A stretch of 64,000 nucleotides of DNA, taken from contig CAZIDF010000004.1 of NCBI GenBank assembly GCA_964538085.1, positions 1-64,000 of the forward strand. The letters are read 5' to 3'. How positions within the stretch are numbered: position 1 is the first letter of the stretch; the number at the start of each line of letters is the position of its first letter. Below the pieces are notes generated by a model. It made no database searches, was not told where the DNA came from, and worked only from the letters and a program-made list of their open reading frames with translations. The stretch comes from G020348385 sp964538085. GTDB taxonomy: Bacteria; Acidobacteriota; Aminicenantia; Aminicenantales; Aminicenantaceae. The translations under genes and the position numbers were made by a program. Shown piece after piece: positions 17,489 to 26,572 of the stretch.

Positions 17489-18100
17489 TTAGTGGGAGCG
17501 GACGATTTCCTTAACCCGCATCAACTGAACTTGATAGGACCTTTCCATCTCCTCCAGCCTGTTGGAAATGTAGTGGATGGTTTCTTTGATGTTGGGAATC
17601 AAGATGTGTTCCAAAGCGTTGACCCTCCGCCGGGTTACCTCGATTTCGTGACTCAAAAGTTCGACAGCTTTCCAGAGTCGTGCCATTTCCAACAGATCTT
17701 TCATCAATTCCTTCATCTTTTTCATACCGACGTCCAGCTCGCCTTCTGTGTTCAAAAGGTCATAATCAGAGATCGACATGCTCTCGATGGAAAATTTCGG
17801 TATAGAAAGGCTGAAAACTTTTTCCTCTTTTATATCCAAAGATAGCTCCCCCTCAGGAAGGAGATGGTCCAAATCTTTTCGGGCGCTTCGTCCCCGCACA
17901 AACCCGAAAGAAAGGAGGGCTCTGTTCCACTTAGGGCTGATGCCCGACTGAATATCGTACAACCGGCGCATGATCTCCAGAAAACGCCGCATGATCTCTT
18001 CCAGCTTATCCTTGAGGAGCTTGTGCCCGCGTTCAGCCAGAACGAGACGCCTGCGCAGGCGCAACAGCTCCATCCGGTTAGGATTAACGTTGAGTTTCAT
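17489..18100 (-). CDS. atpD: V/A-type ATP synthase subunit D
   Basis: Subunit D is the central rotor shaft of the V1/A1 head. The 203-aa protein has the family opening VNPNRMELLRLRRRL and long N- and C-terminal coiled-coil helices that pack into the A3B3 cavity. It is the last gene of the operon and overlaps the subunit B stop by 4 nt. No clear terminator stem is visible in the 118 nt that separate it from the convergent NamZ-like gene. Confidence 0.95.
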   Translation of the reverse strand: MKLNVNPNRMELLRLRRRLVLAERGHKLLKDKLEEIMRRFLEIMRRLYDIQSGISPKWNRALLSFGFVRGRSARKDLDHLLPEGELSLDIKEEKVFSLSIPKFSIESMSISDYDLLNTEGELDVGMKKMKELMKDLLEMARLWKAVELLSHEIEVTRRRVNALEHILIPNIKETIHYISNRLEEMERSYQVQLMRVKEIVRSH

Positions 18101-19473
18101 TTTTCCTCAGAATAGTATTTCTCCAAATATTCTGGCCGTATCCTTTTAAGTTCGGCTCGCGGTACGGTACGCAACAGATTCCATCCCAAATCTAGAGTAT
18201 CCAGGATAGTTCGGGACTCAAATTCACCTTGCCTGACGAACTCATCCTCGTAGCGGTCTGCAAATTGCAAATATACCCTGTCGATATCCGTGAGGGCCGC
18301 CTCTCCCAATATGAGGGCCAATTCCCTGGCTTCCTTTCCCCTGGCATAACAGGCGAAAAGCTGGTTGAGCACATCCGCATGATCCGATCGTGTCTTTTCC
18401 TCCCCTATCCCCTTGTCTTTAAGACGGGAGAGACTGGGGAGAACGTCGATCGGGGGATAAATCCCTTTGCGGTGCAATTCCCGACTGAGCATGATCTGTC
18501 CTTCTGTGATGTAGCCGGTTAGATCCGGTATCGGATGCGTTTTGTCATCCTCGGGCATGGTCAGGATCGGAATCATGGTGATCGATCCTTTTTTTCCTTT
18601 GATCCGTCCTGCTCTTTCGTATATCGAGGCCAAATCCGTGTAGAGATATCCAGGATATCCCCTTCTCCCCGGAATTTCCTTCCGGGCGGCGGAAATTTCT
18701 CGCAGCGCCTCGGCATAAAAAGTCATGTCCACAAGGATCACAAGAACATGCATATCCAATTCAAAAGCCAAGTATTCCGCACACGTCAAGGCCAAGCGAG
18801 GGGTGGCGATCCGTTCGATCGGCGGTTCGTTGGCAAGATTCAAAAACAGAACAGCTCTTTCCAAAGCTCCGGTGTTCCGGAAATCTTCGATAAAAAAATT
18901 GGCTTCTTCGAAGGTGATTCCCATGGCAGAAAAAACCACGGCAAACCGCTCCTCCTTCCCCAAAACAGTCGCCTGGCGGGCAATCTGAGCCGCAATCCTG
19001 GGATGAGGAAGTCCGCTGCCCGAGAAAAGAGGGAGTTTTTGCCCTCTCACCAGAGGATTCATCCCGTCGATAGAAGAAATCCCGGTTTGGATGAATTCGG
19101 ACGGGTAATCTCGAGCTTGAGGGTTGATCGGCTCCCCCGCGATATCCAGCATCTTATCAGCGATAATCTGAGGGCCTCGGTCTTTGGGCTTCCCTGAACC
19201 ATCAAAAACGCGGCCGATTATTTCCTCGGAAACGCCCAACTGCTGAGACCGACCGAGGAATCGCACACGAGACTTATCCACATCTAACCCCACAGTCCCC
19301 TCGAAAACCTGGACGACAGCTCTTTCCGTCGAGATATCCAAAACCGTGCCTCGACGCAAAAATCCTTCCCCTGTCTCTATCTCGACCAGTTCTCCGTATT
19401 TCACATCCCGAATTTTCTCGACGATGACCAGCGGGCCAACGATATTGGAAACCGTTAAATATTCTTTATACAT
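18097..19473 (-). CDS. atpB: V/A-type ATP synthase subunit B
   Basis: This is the non-catalytic nucleotide-site subunit of the A3B3 hexamer. The 458-aa protein begins with YLTVSNIVGPLVIVE and has LPLFSGSGLPHPRIAAQIARQ (about 147-167) where the catalytic subunit would have a P-loop, the expected degenerate form. It also carries SRWAEALREIS-equivalent AEALREISAARKEIPGRRGYPGY. It lies between subunits A (9-nt gap) and D (4-nt overlap). Confidence 0.96.
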   Translation of the reverse strand: MYKEYLTVSNIVGPLVIVEKIRDVKYGELVEIETGEGFLRRGTVLDISTERAVVQVFEGTVGLDVDKSRVRFLGRSQQLGVSEEIIGRVFDGSGKPKDRGPQIIADKMLDIAGEPINPQARDYPSEFIQTGISSIDGMNPLVRGQKLPLFSGSGLPHPRIAAQIARQATVLGKEERFAVVFSAMGITFEEANFFIEDFRNTGALERAVLFLNLANEPPIERIATPRLALTCAEYLAFELDMHVLVILVDMTFYAEALREISAARKEIPGRRGYPGYLYTDLASIYERAGRIKGKKGSITMIPILTMPEDDKTHPIPDLTGYITEGQIMLSRELHRKGIYPPIDVLPSLSRLKDKGIGEEKTRSDHADVLNQLFACYARGKEARELALILGEAALTDIDRVYLQFADRYEDEFVRQGEFESRTILDTLDLGWNLLRTVPRAELKRIRPEYLEKYYSEEK

Positions 19474-19482
19474 TTGTTTTCC

Positions 19483-21240
19483 TCATTCCTTGGCCTTCAA
19501 GATATTTTTAAAAGCCGTGTCTATCTGGATGTAAACCTCGAGAAGCTCGGACTCCTCCTCGGGCAGAAATTTCATCTTGGCTATTTGTTCCCGGACTTCC
19601 AAAAACTGGATTTCCTCGAGACTCACCCCGGACTCCAGAGCCTGGATGGCTGAGTTGTGAAAGTGGATGATGGTGCGAAGCATTAAGTACTGTTTCCGCA
19701 GGGAAGTATAGGTATCCTGCGGATGAAAGGCATTCTGATGGAGAAAATCCTCTCGGATGGATCGGGCCGATTCCAGGACAAGCCGTTCTTTCACCGCAAG
19801 GGATTCCACTCCCACCAGTCGCGCGATCTCCTGGAGTTCGGACTCCTCTTCCAGGAGTTGCATGGTTGTTTGACGGAGGTCGGAAAAATCCTCTGCGACC
19901 TGGTCTTTCCAAAAACCCTTGATATTTTCGGTATACAAGGAGTAGGACAAAAGCCAATTGATAGCAGGAAAATGTCTCATGTTGGCCAGCCGATCATCCA
20001 AAGCCCAAAAGACCTTGACCACCTTCAATGTGGACTGAACCACAGGATCGGACAGATCTCCCCCAGGCGGCGAAACCGCCCCGATAACGCTCAAGGCTCC
20101 TTTACGCCCATCGGATCCCAAGCAGATGACATTGCCCGCTCTTTCGTAGAACGCAGCGATACGGCTGGCTAAATAGGCAGGATAGCCTTCATCTCCGGGC
20201 ATCTCTTCCATACGCCCTGAAATCTCCCGGAGTGCCTCTGCCCAACGGCTGGATGAGTCGGCCATCAAGGCGACCGAATACCCCATATCCCGGAAATACT
20301 CTGCAATGGTCATCCCCGTGTAGATGGAGGCCTCCCTGGCCGCCACCGGCATATTCGAGGTGTTGGCGATGATGATCGTCCTCTCGAGAAGAGGTCGGCC
20401 GGTATGGGGATCGATCAACTCCGGAAAACTCAGCAATAGGTCTGCCACTTCATTGCCTCGCTCACCACAAGCCACAAACACGATGATCTGGGCATCTGAC
20501 CACTTGGCCAACTGGTGCTGTACCACCGTCTTTCCGCTCCCGAACGGGCCAGGAACGCAGGCCGTGCCTCCCTTTGCCAGCGGAAAAAGGGTGTCCAAAA
20601 CTCTCTGGCCTGTAGTGAGGGGATCCACGGGCATCAATCTCTCCCGGACCTCCCTGTTCCTGCGTATGGACCAAGTCTGGAACATCGAGATGTCCAAAAT
20701 GCGGTCCCCTGTTTGGATCTTGGCCACGACCTCCTCGACAGTAAACTTGCCTTTATGGATCTCGACTATTTCTCCCGCGAATCCGGTCGGCACCATTATC
20801 TTATGCTTGATCAAAGGAGTTTCTTCGATCTCTCCAAGAATATCTCCTTCTTGAACCGGTTGCCCCTTTTTGACCGTCGGGATAAACGCCCATTTTTTCT
20901 TCCGGTCGAGGGCCGGAACTTGGATCCCTCTGGTCACAAAATCTCCCTCTTGTTCTCTGATGATATCCAACGGCCTTTGAATCCCATCGTATATCGAGCT
21001 GACCAGGCCCGGTCCTAATTCTACGCTGAGGGGCCGATCGGTCAAATAGACAGGCTCATCCGGACCGATACCGGTTGTGTCCTCGTACACTTGGATAAAT
21101 GCACGGTCCTCTCTCAACTCGATAATCTCCCCGATCAATCCCAATGCCCCAATTTTGACCATATCGTACATCTTCGCACCGAGACATCCGGATGCTACCA
21201 CAAGAGGTCCGGCAACGCGTATGATTTTACCTTGTTCCAT
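19483..21240 (-). CDS. atpA: V/A-type ATP synthase catalytic subunit A
   Basis: The catalytic subunit binds and hydrolyses or makes ATP. The 585-aa protein has the A-subunit bulge domain (about 110-185) and the P-loop GPFGSGKTV (about 235-243). The glutamate segment ACGERGNEV and the DSSSRWAEALREISGRMEEMPGDEGYP region are both present. Length is normal for A-type subunits. The start overlaps subunit F by 14 nt. Confidence 0.97.
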   Translation of the reverse strand: MEQGKIIRVAGPLVVASGCLGAKMYDMVKIGALGLIGEIIELREDRAFIQVYEDTTGIGPDEPVYLTDRPLSVELGPGLVSSIYDGIQRPLDIIREQEGDFVTRGIQVPALDRKKKWAFIPTVKKGQPVQEGDILGEIEETPLIKHKIMVPTGFAGEIVEIHKGKFTVEEVVAKIQTGDRILDISMFQTWSIRRNREVRERLMPVDPLTTGQRVLDTLFPLAKGGTACVPGPFGSGKTVVQHQLAKWSDAQIIVFVACGERGNEVADLLLSFPELIDPHTGRPLLERTIIIANTSNMPVAAREASIYTGMTIAEYFRDMGYSVALMADSSSRWAEALREISGRMEEMPGDEGYPAYLASRIAAFYERAGNVICLGSDGRKGALSVIGAVSPPGGDLSDPVVQSTLKVVKVFWALDDRLANMRHFPAINWLLSYSLYTENIKGFWKDQVAEDFSDLRQTTMQLLEEESELQEIARLVGVESLAVKERLVLESARSIREDFLHQNAFHPQDTYTSLRKQYLMLRTIIHFHNSAIQALESGVSLEEIQFLEVREQIAKMKFLPEEESELLEVYIQIDTAFKNILKAKE

Positions 21241-21586
21241 GGTTTCCTCTTCCCTTCACCAAAGCATCAGAGCCAGTGGCTTTGACTGCCATTTCTTTCA
21301 TCATGTTCTCCAAATGGTCGGTGATTTTTGTGTAATCGGAAAACCCCACGACCACGGGAACGAACTTTTTACCCAGGGCTTTCCTCTCTTCTTGCAAAGG
21401 TAGGAAGTAACTCTGGTGCAAAAAACAAAGAGCGATATTATCCTTTTCCAGGCCTTTCAAAATTTCCCTCGCCTCATCCAAATAGCGGGGGGAATAGGTC
21501 TTGAATCCCAAGGCTCTGAAGGCGAACACCATGTCTTTTTCCCCGATCACAGCCACTTTGGCCTTTCCATCAAACATAGGTCTCAC
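21227..21586 (-). CDS. atpF: V/A-type ATP synthase subunit F
   Basis: Subunit F binds the rotor shaft D and modulates activity. The product is 119 aa from ATG 21586 or 116 aa from ATG 21577. The Rossmann-like opening KVAVIGEKDMVFAFRALGF is characteristic. It overlaps subunit C upstream and subunit A downstream, as in Thermus-type operons (order C-F-A-B-D). Confidence 0.9.
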   Translation of the reverse strand: MRPMFDGKAKVAVIGEKDMVFAFRALGFKTYSPRYLDEAREILKGLEKDNIALCFLHQSYFLPLQEERKALGKKFVPVVVGFSDYTKITDHLENMMKEMAVKATGSDALVKGRGNHGTR

Positions 21587-22355
21587 TCATCCTTTGTCTC
21601 AACATCTCTGCGGGAATCCGGTTGAGTTTCCCCACGCCCAAAAGCCTGAGGAGCTGCAATTCCCTTTTTCTGGCCAAGACATAGGCAAAAACGGGTTCAG
21701 GGCCGAAAACGATATATTTGGCTCTTCTGAGGTAGTTCATCAGAAAATTCTCAAATTCTCGCTCGAGGGCGATAAAGGTTTCATTTTCGATCAGCTCATC
21801 TGTCGCTCGGATCCAAGCTGGATGGTAGGCTGAAGCCTGAAGTCTCTCTCCCACCTCTCCGTACGAAAGGTCAAAGCTTCCTAGCAAAATGCCCACATCC
21901 AAAAATCCGCCCTTGATCAACGATCTTTCCAGCTTATCGAGTGGAAGCTCCATATACTTGGACCGGCAGAGTATTTTCAAATTCCCCAGATCGATTTTGT
22001 GCCGCAAATATTCGGTGATGAAGGGAACGTTCCACTGTCGAGAAAGAGCGAGGACTTTGTGTGGTTGATCGACACCCAGAACGATCCTTTCCATCTCCTT
22101 TTCGTGGAGTAGGCTGGAAACCAAGTCCAGCAATGCAGCCTCTTCTTTTTCCAGAAATTCATCCAATTTGTCCGAGTCTTCGATCTCGATCTTCTCCAGA
22201 TGGAATTGCCCCTCATCAAAAATGATCTTTAGAGCTGAAGAGAGGTCTTTTTCCCCAGCAGCCTCCATGAAAGAGGGCCTGGCCACAAGATAGTTTTCTA
22301 GAGCTCGGACCCGGCCAACAGCATAGGCATAGTCCAAGCGGGAGATTTTTTTCAT
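21570..22355 (-). CDS. atpC: V/A-type ATP synthase subunit C (short)
   Basis: Subunit C (d in V-ATPases) connects the rotor shaft to the membrane ring. The 261-aa product starts with the typical DYAYAVGRVRALE and is almost wholly helical. Members of the family are usually about 320-350 aa, so this one appears to lack part of the three-lobed fold. No frameshift is evident. Position between E and F fits the conserved order, and it overlaps E by 4 nt. Confidence 0.85.
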   Translation of the reverse strand: MKKISRLDYAYAVGRVRALENYLVARPSFMEAAGEKDLSSALKIIFDEGQFHLEKIEIEDSDKLDEFLEKEEAALLDLVSSLLHEKEMERIVLGVDQPHKVLALSRQWNVPFITEYLRHKIDLGNLKILCRSKYMELPLDKLERSLIKGGFLDVGILLGSFDLSYGEVGERLQASAYHPAWIRATDELIENETFIALEREFENFLMNYLRRAKYIVFGPEPVFAYVLARKRELQLLRLLGVGKLNRIPAEMLRQRMSETYV

Positions 22356-22768
22356 ATTTTCAAAACCTCGGCAATCGCTTTTTCCAGCTTCGGTCGCATT
22401 TCCTGCTTCAATTTCTCTCGATCGACAACTTCTTCATGCTCCCCATCTTTCCTTATGATTTTTCGTTTCATGCTGATTAGATCGCTCTTTTGCTTGTCGA
22501 ACGCTTTTCCCAGAACTTCGTCGATCAGATCCTTTTTGCACCTGAGAATATTGATTCTTTTTTCAAGACGGGCTTGGGTAACCAAGCGGCTGGCTTCCAG
22601 ATTTCCCTGTCGCTCAGCCTGTTCGAGGATGGCCTTTGCTTGCATTTCACCCATTCTCCGGGCATTTTGTTTGATCTCTTCAGCTTTTTGTCGACTCTCG
22701 AGAAGAATCTTCTCGGCTTCGCCCCGAGCCTCTTCCAAGATCTTGTCTAATATTTTTTCCAAACTCAT
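22352..22768 (-). CDS. atpE: V/A-type ATP synthase subunit E (short)
   Basis: Subunit E pairs with G/H to form the peripheral stator stalks. The 138-aa protein is a continuous charged coiled coil (KILDKILEEARGEAEKIL onward) followed by a small C-terminal part. Usual E subunits have about 185-200 aa, so the globular C-terminal domain is reduced. Assignment rests on composition and on position between K and C. Confidence 0.75.
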   Translation of the reverse strand: MSLEKILDKILEEARGEAEKILLESRQKAEEIKQNARRMGEMQAKAILEQAERQGNLEASRLVTQARLEKRINILRCKKDLIDEVLGKAFDKQKSDLISMKRKIIRKDGEHEEVVDREKLKQEMRPKLEKAIAEVLKI

Positions 22769-22795
22769 CGTTATCGATTCACACCCTTATTGTAT

Positions 22796-23269
22796 TCACA
22801 AAGAAATACCGTTGAGAAGAAGGATGGTGATGAGTAAACCAAGAACAGCATAGGTTTCCACGAGCGCTGCCATGATCACGGGCTTCATCAGATCCTTGGG
22901 TTGTTTGGCCACCATATAAACGCCCGATGCACAGACTTTTCCTTGGTGTATTCCGGAAACGAGACCGGTGAACGCCACCGGAAGGGCGGCGATCAAAATT
23001 TGCCATCCCTGGAAAACAGAAGGAGAGGCCACGGTTCCTCCGGTCAATCCCAATTTCAGTATTATCAAAAAGGCGCTCAAAAATCCGTAGATTCCCTGGG
23101 TGCCGGGAAGCGCAACGAGCAGAAGAAGACTCCCGAATTTTTCCGGGTCCTCGCTCATGACCCCGCTCGATGCCTGTCCGGCAAGACCGACACCGATAGC
23201 AGAGCCCACTCCTCCCAGTATGACAGCAAGAGCCCCTCCCAATATGGCTATGGTTAATCCTAATGTCAT
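22796..23269 (-). CDS. atpK: V/A-type ATP synthase membrane rotor subunit K (proteolipid)
   Basis: Subunit K forms the ion-carrying ring. The 157-aa protein is a duplicated hairpin with four membrane helices. The second hairpin carries the ion-binding carboxylate E138 (LVETYAVLG), and the first has LPGTQGIYGF (T57, Q58, Y61) without a carboxylate. Q109 in GIHQG completes a set equivalent to the sodium ligands of the Enterococcus hirae NtpK ring. That suggests sodium rather than proton coupling, by analogy. Gaps of 27 and 42 nt flank the gene, giving room for its own strong ribosome binding site (AAGGAGG). Confidence 0.93.
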   Translation of the reverse strand: MTLGLTIAILGGALAVILGGVGSAIGVGLAGQASSGVMSEDPEKFGSLLLLVALPGTQGIYGFLSAFLIILKLGLTGGTVASPSVFQGWQILIAALPVAFTGLVSGIHQGKVCASGVYMVAKQPKDLMKPVIMAALVETYAVLGLLITILLLNGISL

Positions 23270-23311
23270 CGTATCTACCTCCTTAATCCAGAAAAATTCT
23301 TAGAACAGGAT

Positions 23312-25222
23312 TTATAAAAATTCGACATATTTACCTTCTAATGCAAATGGTTTGAACGGTTTTCCTCCGGATTTAAAAAACTTACTGAAAAATTCCACGA
23401 ATTGAAGCCGCATAGAGTGGACAAACCCACCGAGGAAACTTATTCCCAAGTTGAAAAGATGCCCCCCCACAAAAATGAGGGCAGCAAATAGCCACCCGAC
23501 CCAGGGAATGCCCAGGGCCGTTTGACACAGAGTGTTCACCACCATGGCGATAACAGTGGTCGCCAACCCCAGTGCCAGCAGACGCGAGTAGGATAGGACA
23601 TCTGCCAGATATCGAGATATATCGTATAAACTGTAAAGTCCGCCAAAAAAGCGCGAGAAAGGATTTCGACTGGGCGAAGCAAAAAGCACGATCCCTGCAG
23701 CCCCGACTAGGGCGAGGATCCCCCAGAAAGAGTGCTTCAACAACGCATACAGCACCAGAGAGGGGAGAAGAATCAGCCATCCACCCTGGACGAAGATGGC
23801 TTGAAGATAGTCTTTGTTCCTGATTCCCAAGATCAAGTTTATCAACGTCCCGAACCACACCTGAATGAATCCCAAAGCAAGAGAGAGGATGAGAAAGGAA
23901 ACCGGGTCCTCCAGGGGATCCAAAATCATCAGTTTCCGAATAGGGAATCCGAACCATCCTCCCACCAGCGTCCCGAGAATGACGGTGGCCACGCCCAATA
24001 TGCCCATAAGGGTCAAAAACTGCCGCAAACCTCCTTTGGGTTTGGCAAATTTCAGGTACAAAAAACTCAGGAGAGCCACCAAAAGCCCATACCCAGCCTC
24101 ACTCACTGTCAATCCCACAAACAAGAAGAAAAAAGGAGCCAGATAGAGCGTAGGATCCAGCATACCACGCTGAGGAAGGCCGTAGAGTTTTGTAATGATC
24201 TCGAAAGGTTTTCCGATCTTAGGATTTTCCAAGGTAATGGGCGGATCTTCTTCGGGGAGAGGAGGGCGAAAATAACATTGGACAAGATCGGAGAAAGGCA
24301 TCAATTTGGCCTCGAGCCTGGGAATATCCGCGGTTTTTATCCAGCCTTCCAGAAAGATGGCTTGGCTGGTCTCTCCGAGATTTCTGGAAGCCAGTCTTTT
24401 TTCCCGCTCATTGAGCAAAACATCATGGATCCGCATCAATTGTTCTCTTGAAGGAACCAACTCTTTTCCTTTATTTTGCAGCAACAGCAGTTTTTTCTTT
24501 TGTTCCGCTTTTTCCTCCTCAATAGCCTGGATAACATCCGTGACTTTACCCTGTTCCCCTGCTTTCTTCAGTATGGTTTCGGTGAAATACAGGGGATTAA
24601 AATCCTTTTCTTTCAAAATCTGCCGGAACTGTTCTTTCTGGCTTTTCGGAAAAACCACTAAAAGATGAACATCCCTCTTTCCCTGGGAAATGACGTGACT
24701 ACAAAAGGCTTCATCTTCTGTCTCTGTCGATAATTCATTGAACGAGGCCAGGGACATGACTCCCATAACCACTTCGGTGGAATCCGTGTCGGTTACTGAT
24801 TTGATGGGCAGGACCAGATCCTGAAGAGATCGCAAAAATTCCTCTTCTTTTTCCAAAAAACGGAGGTGGGATTCGATATCATTATTTTGTTTTTCAAGAT
24901 TATCGACCTGATCCAAAAGCGGAACAAAATCCTGGCAGAGGATATCTTCCCTTTCCTGGCTAGAAATTTGAGGTTTTTGCGTGAAAAGCTTTTCAGTCAA
25001 TCCTTTCTTTTCCCATTGAGAGAGATAATCCAGGGCATGAGATAAACGGTGAAGCTGGTGTTCAACCGTTGTGACATCTGCGAAAGGGGTGCTCAGTCCC
25101 AGAGTTTCGAAATCAGCCTTCTCTATCTGCAAGAATCCTTCTTCCTGAAGGGAGTCGATAAAGGTTTTTTTTAAACCTACGTGGGTAACGATATGTACTT
25201 TTTGAACATCGGCAATGGACAT
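23312..25222 (-). CDS. atpI: V/A-type ATP synthase subunit I (a-type stator)
   Basis: Subunit I provides the stator half-channels and the peripheral stalk anchor. The 636-aa protein has an N-terminal cytoplasmic domain of about 340 residues with coiled coil. A C-terminal domain with about seven to eight membrane helices follows, containing the family segments FFFLFVGLTVSEAGYG and ISRYLADVLSYSRLLALGLA (arginine-bearing helices). It is 3 nt from the H subunit gene. Confidence 0.94.
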   Translation of the reverse strand: MSIADVQKVHIVTHVGLKKTFIDSLQEEGFLQIEKADFETLGLSTPFADVTTVEHQLHRLSHALDYLSQWEKKGLTEKLFTQKPQISSQEREDILCQDFVPLLDQVDNLEKQNNDIESHLRFLEKEEEFLRSLQDLVLPIKSVTDTDSTEVVMGVMSLASFNELSTETEDEAFCSHVISQGKRDVHLLVVFPKSQKEQFRQILKEKDFNPLYFTETILKKAGEQGKVTDVIQAIEEEKAEQKKKLLLLQNKGKELVPSREQLMRIHDVLLNEREKRLASRNLGETSQAIFLEGWIKTADIPRLEAKLMPFSDLVQCYFRPPLPEEDPPITLENPKIGKPFEIITKLYGLPQRGMLDPTLYLAPFFFLFVGLTVSEAGYGLLVALLSFLYLKFAKPKGGLRQFLTLMGILGVATVILGTLVGGWFGFPIRKLMILDPLEDPVSFLILSLALGFIQVWFGTLINLILGIRNKDYLQAIFVQGGWLILLPSLVLYALLKHSFWGILALVGAAGIVLFASPSRNPFSRFFGGLYSLYDISRYLADVLSYSRLLALGLATTVIAMVVNTLCQTALGIPWVGWLFAALIFVGGHLFNLGISFLGGFVHSMRLQFVEFFSKFFKSGGKPFKPFALEGKYVEFL

Positions 25223-25225
25223 GGA

Positions 25226-25585
25226 CTAGAGGGCTCCTTTTTGGTAAGATTCTTCCACTTTTTTTCTTGTTTTTTCAACCGCATCAGATATCCGTGAACG
25301 GGTTTTTTTACGGAGATCGGATATCTCTCCGGCGGATTCCTTTTCGATCCGTTTCCTTTCTATTTCCGCCCTGTCGATGATTTCTTTTTTTATCCCATCG
25401 GCCTTGTCTTTAGCGTCTGTCAGAAGCTGCGTTTTGATCTTCTCTGCATCCTCATAGGCATCCTGGACAATCTGGGAAGCCGTGTTTTCCCGCGCTTCTT
25501 GGATGATCTTCTGGGCTTTTTCCTCGGCTTTTTTTATTTTTTCTATTGCGTCAAAAGCATCATTACCCGGGTTGTTTTTTTCCAT
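25226..25585 (-). CDS. atpH: V/A-type ATP synthase stalk subunit H/G
   Basis: The 119-aa product is a nearly uninterrupted charged helix rich in Lys, Glu and Ala (KIKKAEEKAQKIIQEARE and similar). That is typical of the small stator subunit that forms a coiled coil with E. It lies directly before subunit I, the usual place. Identity is from composition and context; there is no catalytic motif. Confidence 0.8.
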   Translation of the reverse strand: MEKNNPGNDAFDAIEKIKKAEEKAQKIIQEARENTASQIVQDAYEDAEKIKTQLLTDAKDKADGIKKEIIDRAEIERKRIEKESAGEISDLRKKTRSRISDAVEKTRKKVEESYQKGAL

Positions 25586-25605
25586 TGCAAAAACCTTTCC
25601 TTATC

Positions 25606-26442
25606 CTAGGGCAGGACTGAGGGATGGAGATAGTAAGTCCTGAAGTCCAGTCTCTTCCTTCTGATCCCTTTCTCCAAATCCTTCAACGGAGATCTGTAAT
25701 CGAACAGCGGGGATTTGAACAGCACCACGGCTCCTGCTTTAACGATATCATCCAAAAAAGAAAACTGATTTCCGTCATCCCAATGGAGCACTAGATTGCT
25801 TCCAGCTGACCGTGCAGCTAGGACGATATCCCTGATCATGGATCGAGCGTCTTCGCCATCGAGGCTCTGATCGGTTATATGTATCCAGGCGCCGTTTCCG
25901 CCTAATTCCAAAAGAGGAGTTTCGAGAGGTCCATGATGATAATAGACCAACCAACATCCACTTTTCACGCAGCTGTACGCCAATCGGGAAATCTTTTGGA
26001 TATCCCGTTCTTTTTGCCTGTTGGTCACGTGCAAATAAGCACCGCTTCTCCCCACATTCAACAAGTCCGAGAAGGACAAAACATTTTCTCCTTCAGCTTC
26101 CAGCTCTCCAATGATCAAATAGGCCACCATCGCGTTCCCTTTCTCAGCAGCCGCGCTGATGAGATCAATATCCAGAACATTGGAACGCGATTCATCAGAG
26201 GTATAAAGGTCAGCCCCATGGCTCGTGATCCATTCCAATTCGAAGGGATCGAACCGGCCGGTATCGATCAAACGGAAACGATATCTCTTGTCTCGAAATT
26301 GACGGACTGCATCAAAAAGTGTGGAAAACTCATACTGATCATCCCGCACCGTGATATTCTGTTTTTTATTGAGGAGGGCAAAAAGCTCAAAGGTTTTGTC
26401 GGGCTGAACGGCTTCTTTTGATTCATGATTTCTGTTTTTCAT
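25606..26442 (-). CDS. Unknown 278-aa protein, first gene of the ATPase operon
   Basis: I do not recognise the family. The protein has no signal peptide or membrane helix and looks like a soluble alpha/beta fold. Regularly spaced strand-like segments include FRLIDTGRF, DLYTSDE, MVAYLIIGE, GAYLHVTN, GCWLVYYHH, GAWIHITD, SNLVLHWDD and AVVLFKSP. The paired phrases GRSGAYLHVTNR and GGNGAWIHITDQ look like an internal repeat. That arrangement could be a TIM-barrel-like fold, but no catalytic motif is evident. It ends 20 nt before the stalk subunit gene and begins just after the divergent promoter pair, so it is the promoter-proximal gene of the V/A-ATPase operon. An assembly or regulatory role is only a guess. 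Confidence 0.75.
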   Translation of the reverse strand: MKNRNHESKEAVQPDKTFELFALLNKKQNITVRDDQYEFSTLFDAVRQFRDKRYRFRLIDTGRFDPFELEWITSHGADLYTSDESRSNVLDIDLISAAAEKGNAMVAYLIIGELEAEGENVLSFSDLLNVGRSGAYLHVTNRQKERDIQKISRLAYSCVKSGCWLVYYHHGPLETPLLELGGNGAWIHITDQSLDGEDARSMIRDIVLAARSAGSNLVLHWDDGNQFSFLDDIVKAGAVVLFKSPLFDYRSPLKDLEKGIRRKRLDFRTYYLHPSVLP

Positions 26443-26469
26443 CCGACATCTAATCTTTCAGGAGATTTT

Positions 26470-26514
26470 TTGGCTGAATTTGAGTCCCATAGTATGGCAT
26501 GAAAATCGGGACAA
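26470..26514. promoter_or_regulatory. Back-to-back divergent promoters: queCDE (+) and ATPase operon (-)
   Basis: Plus strand: TTGGCT (26470-26475), 17 nt, TATGGC (26493-26498). Minus strand: TTGTCC (26509-26514), 17 nt, TATGGG (26486-26491). The two -10 elements are adjacent and inside each other's spacer, so RNA polymerase could not occupy both at once. Both -10 boxes are imperfect. Confidence 0.4.
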
Positions 26515-26572
26515 GTAAAGCGCCTTGCAAAAAAAATCCCCTTCTTTTATCATCACAGAAGGACCTGTCAAA

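Noticed and set aside
26515..26572. Possible preQ1 riboswitch upstream of queC
   Set aside because: The leader lacks the preQ1-I loop and the A-rich tail pairing expected of that class.
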